A model generated the notes under the pieces. The model saw only the letters and a list, made by a program, of their open reading frames with translations. It had not been told where the DNA came from and searched no databases. Below, one piece after another: positions 62,373 to 64,000 of a stretch of 64,000 bases of DNA. Origin of the DNA: Acidobacteriota bacterium (GTDB lineage Bacteria; Acidobacteriota; Thermoanaerobaculia; Gp7-AA8). The stretch lies in the NCBI GenBank assembly GCA_016184115.1, contig JACPDH010000023.1:1-64000 (forward strand), in the 5' to 3' direction. How positions within the stretch are numbered: the stretch's first letter is position 1; every line of letters begins with the position of its first letter. Position numbers and translations under genes: made by a program.

Positions 62373-62496
62373 CATTTCGGATTTCGGATTTCGAATTTCG
62401 GATTTGAGATCTGGATCGATGCCACCAATCCTGTGCCTGGCGCCCCGCGAGGCCGTTCAAATCCGAAATCTGAAATCCGCAATCCGAAATCTCCAC
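62373..62496. repeat. GATTTCG-class heptad repeat, inverted arms
   Basis: GATTTCGGATTTCGAATTTC (about 62379-62398) and the inverse AATCCGAAATCTGAAATCCG (about 62460-62479) are separated by about 60 bp. It lies between the YkgJ-like and MgtC-like genes, divergently read, so its arms are near both starts. Confidence 0.9.
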
Positions 62497-62508
62497 TACG
62501 ATTGCCAT

Positions 62509-63756
62509 GTGGATCCGCAACTCGTGTCCGCCCTCGAGACGCTCGCCCTCGCCCTCGGCCTCGGAATGCTCGTCGGGTTGCAGCGCGAGAGCGTGCACAG
62601 CAGGATCGCGGGGCTCCGGACGTTCGGCCTCGTCACCGTGACGGGGGCTCTGGCGGGGCTGCTGGCGCCGACGTTCGGCCCGTGGATCGCCGTCACCGCG
62701 CTCGTTGCGATCTCGTCATTCGCGATCCTCGGCAACATGTTGGCACTCCGCGATGGCGACATCGATCCAGGGACCACCACCGAGGTCGCCATGGCGCTGA
62801 TGTGCCTCGTCGGGATCTACCTCTCGACGGGAGCGCGGCTCGAATCAGTCGTTCTGAGCGCCGCGATCGCCGTGCTGCTGCAGTTCAAATCGCGCGCGCG
62901 GCGAATCGTCGAGCAGCTCGGCGAGAAGGACATCGAGCACATCATCCGCTTCGCGCTCATCTCGCTCGTCGTCCTTCCCGTATTGCCCGATCGCGACTTC
63001 GGGCCATTCGACGTCTTCAATCTGCAGCGCACCTGGCTGATGGTCGTACTGATCGTCGGTCTCTCGCTCGGCGGGTACATCGCCTACAAGTTTCTTGGCG
63101 CAGGAGCAGGCGTACTGCTCGGTGGCCTTCTCGGCGGTGCGGTCTCGAGCACCGCGACCACGGTCAGCTACGCCCGCCGTTCGAAGGGCCAGGTGGAGTC
63201 GAGTGGTCTCGCAGCCGCGGTGATCCTCATCGCGTCGACCGTCGTCTGGGTGCGCGTGCTCGTCGAGATCGGCATCGTCGCACCAGGCTTCATCGCGTGG
63301 GCGCTCGGCCCTTTCGGCCTGCTGCTCGCAGTCGCGATCGGAATCTCGGCACTCGCATATCTCCGGCAGCGCAAGAGCGCTCCGGAGCTGCCAGAGCCGG
63401 AGAACCCGTCCGAGATGAAGTCCGCGTTGTTCTTCGCGTTGCTCTACGTCGTCGTCACGATCGCGGCGACCTGGGCTCAGCAGGCGTGGGGAGAGCCCGG
63501 GCTCTTTGCGGTCGCGCTGGTTGCCGGAATGACCGATGTCGACGCGATCACCCTCTCGACCTCCCAGCTCGTCGCCGGCGGACGGCTCGACGCAGACGAG
63601 GGGTGGAGAATCGTGATGGCTGCGGTGCTTGCGAACATGCTCTTCAAGCTGGGCGCCGTCGCGTTGATGGGAAGCCGCAGGCTTCTGGCACTCGTCGCAT
63701 CCGCGTCTGCCGTCGTGATCGCGGCGGGAGTCGCCACGATCGCATTCTGGCCGTAG
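62509..63756 (+). CDS. MgtC/SapB-DUF4010 family membrane protein
   Basis: 415 residues from a GTG at 62509 (VDPQLVSALETLALALGLGMLVGLQRES). The N-terminal half is MgtC-like (LGMLVGLQRES...GLRTFGLVTVTGALAGLLAP), the second half matches DUF4010 (SSTATTVSYARRSK...GMTDVDAITLSTSQL). About 11-12 TM segments. Family role uncertain; MgtC proteins relate to Mg2+ or acid stress. An overlapping frame begins at 62032 but would run over the repeat and the YkgJ-like gene. Confidence 0.85.
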   Translation: MDPQLVSALETLALALGLGMLVGLQRESVHSRIAGLRTFGLVTVTGALAGLLAPTFGPWIAVTALVAISSFAILGNMLALRDGDIDPGTTTEVAMALMCLVGIYLSTGARLESVVLSAAIAVLLQFKSRARRIVEQLGEKDIEHIIRFALISLVVLPVLPDRDFGPFDVFNLQRTWLMVVLIVGLSLGGYIAYKFLGAGAGVLLGGLLGGAVSSTATTVSYARRSKGQVESSGLAAAVILIASTVVWVRVLVEIGIVAPGFIAWALGPFGLLLAVAIGISALAYLRQRKSAPELPEPENPSEMKSALFFALLYVVVTIAATWAQQAWGEPGLFAVALVAGMTDVDAITLSTSQLVAGGRLDADEGWRIVMAAVLANMLFKLGAVALMGSRRLLALVASASAVVIAAGVATIAFWP

Positions 63757-63766
63757 GATTGACGGG

Positions 63767-64000
63767 ATGAAGCTCGCGTCTGCCGGCATCTCGACTGCCC
63801 TCCTCGCCGTGACGATTGCCGTCGCAGGATGTTCCGCGGGAGACGACGGGCCGAAGGAGGCTCGGATGAACGAGAGCCCCATGCTCCACGATGACGATGC
63901 GGTGTTTGCCGAAGAGCGCCGTCGCATGGTCGAGACTCAGCTCGCAGCGCGCGACATCCGCGATCCGAAGGTGCTCGCGGCGATGAAGCGGGTTCCGCGT
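63767..64000 (+). CDS. Protein-L-isoaspartate O-methyltransferase-like, lipoprotein type (5' part)
   Basis: The first 78 codons of a gene continuing past the window edge. Signal MKLASAGISTALLAVTIAVAGC with lipobox Cys22, a short linker, then ERRRMVETQLAARDIRDPKV LAAMKRVPR, the typical Pcm N-terminus. It would thus be an exported, lipid-anchored Pcm that repairs isoaspartate in envelope proteins, unlike the usual cytoplasmic form. Starts 10 bp after the MgtC-like gene. Confidence 0.8.
   Translation, partial: MKLASAGISTALLAVTIAVAGCSAGDDGPKEARMNESPMLHDDDAVFAEERRRMVETQLAARDIRDPKVLAAMKRVPR

Noticed and set aside
7-62496. CRISPR array
   Set aside because: The heptad units are adjacent without unique spacers of regular length, and no cas gene is present.

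Overview
The window is 64 kb of a high-GC (about 65% by eye) Gram-negative bacterial chromosome. Core genes include rho, engB, lon, clpX, clpP, tig, pgsA, mutL, ruvX, mltG, pilT, tdk and two tRNA genes. OmpA-type and porin-like outer-membrane proteins, several lipoproteins and a TonB C-terminal domain show a two-membrane envelope. The gene mix (tig-clpP-clpX-lon-engB-rho in one run, zinc-ribbon Ser/Thr kinases, a BPTD_3080-type restriction helicase) fits an Acidobacteriota-like organism such as Thermoanaerobaculia or Vicinamibacteria. That placement is an inference, not something the sequence proves. No phage, transposase or CRISPR was seen; the region is stable chromosome apart from one broken restriction gene.

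Layout. 0-3.2 kb: a type III-like restriction helicase-nuclease whose 5' end is broken by an exact 104-bp tandem duplication. 3.7-12.1 kb: leftward protein quality-control and housekeeping run tig, clpP, clpX, lon, engB, rho. 12.3-12.5 kb: tRNA-Lys and tRNA-Leu behind a near-consensus promoter. 12.7-15.5 kb: pgsA-like and Crp/Fnr genes, and a divergent MinD/ParA ATPase. 15.7-21.2 kb: a compact type II polyketide/fatty-acid-like locus (GT2, catalytically dead ketosynthase, active ketosynthase, hotdog dehydratase-like protein, ACP, and a divergent acyl-AMP ligase). 21.4-28.7 kb: yraN, mutL, an MDR oxidoreductase, a tiny membrane protein coupled to an eRF1-like protein, an OmpA-family protein, tdk. 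28.7-33 kb: MacAB-like exporter. 33-36.4 kb: zinc-ribbon protein, pilT, ruvX, mltG. 36.6-38.6 kb: pseudokinase-TonB fusion. 38.8-41.6 kb: small metabolic genes including a cysteine-synthase-like enzyme. 41.9-48.6 kb: a tightly overlapping rightward set with two GT4 glycosyltransferases, membrane, Cys-rich and lipoprotein genes, a GT-B-like protein and two bacterial PH-domain proteins. 48.6-52 kb: metal ABC uptake operon without an ATPase, plus an outer-membrane protein. 52.2-57.6 kb: Fpg/Nei glycosylase, ABC-2 exporter, Kup. 57.6-64 kb: desaturase with a terminator-like leader, zincin, GNAT, Ser/Thr kinase, lipoprotein, YkgJ-like protein, MgtC/DUF4010 protein and the start of a lipoprotein-type Pcm.

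The most unusual structure is non-coding. At least 17 gaps between genes carry degenerate 7-bp-period repeats, usually as two inverted arms 10-200 bp apart. The unit differs between loci (AGGTCAW, NNNNGAA, AAATGCG, GATTTCG, TTCACCC) but the period and inverted layout recur. A second DNA-level signal is an over-represented octamer, GCCTAACG, used inside genes in different reading frames and forcing rare codons (TTA, CTA, CCT).
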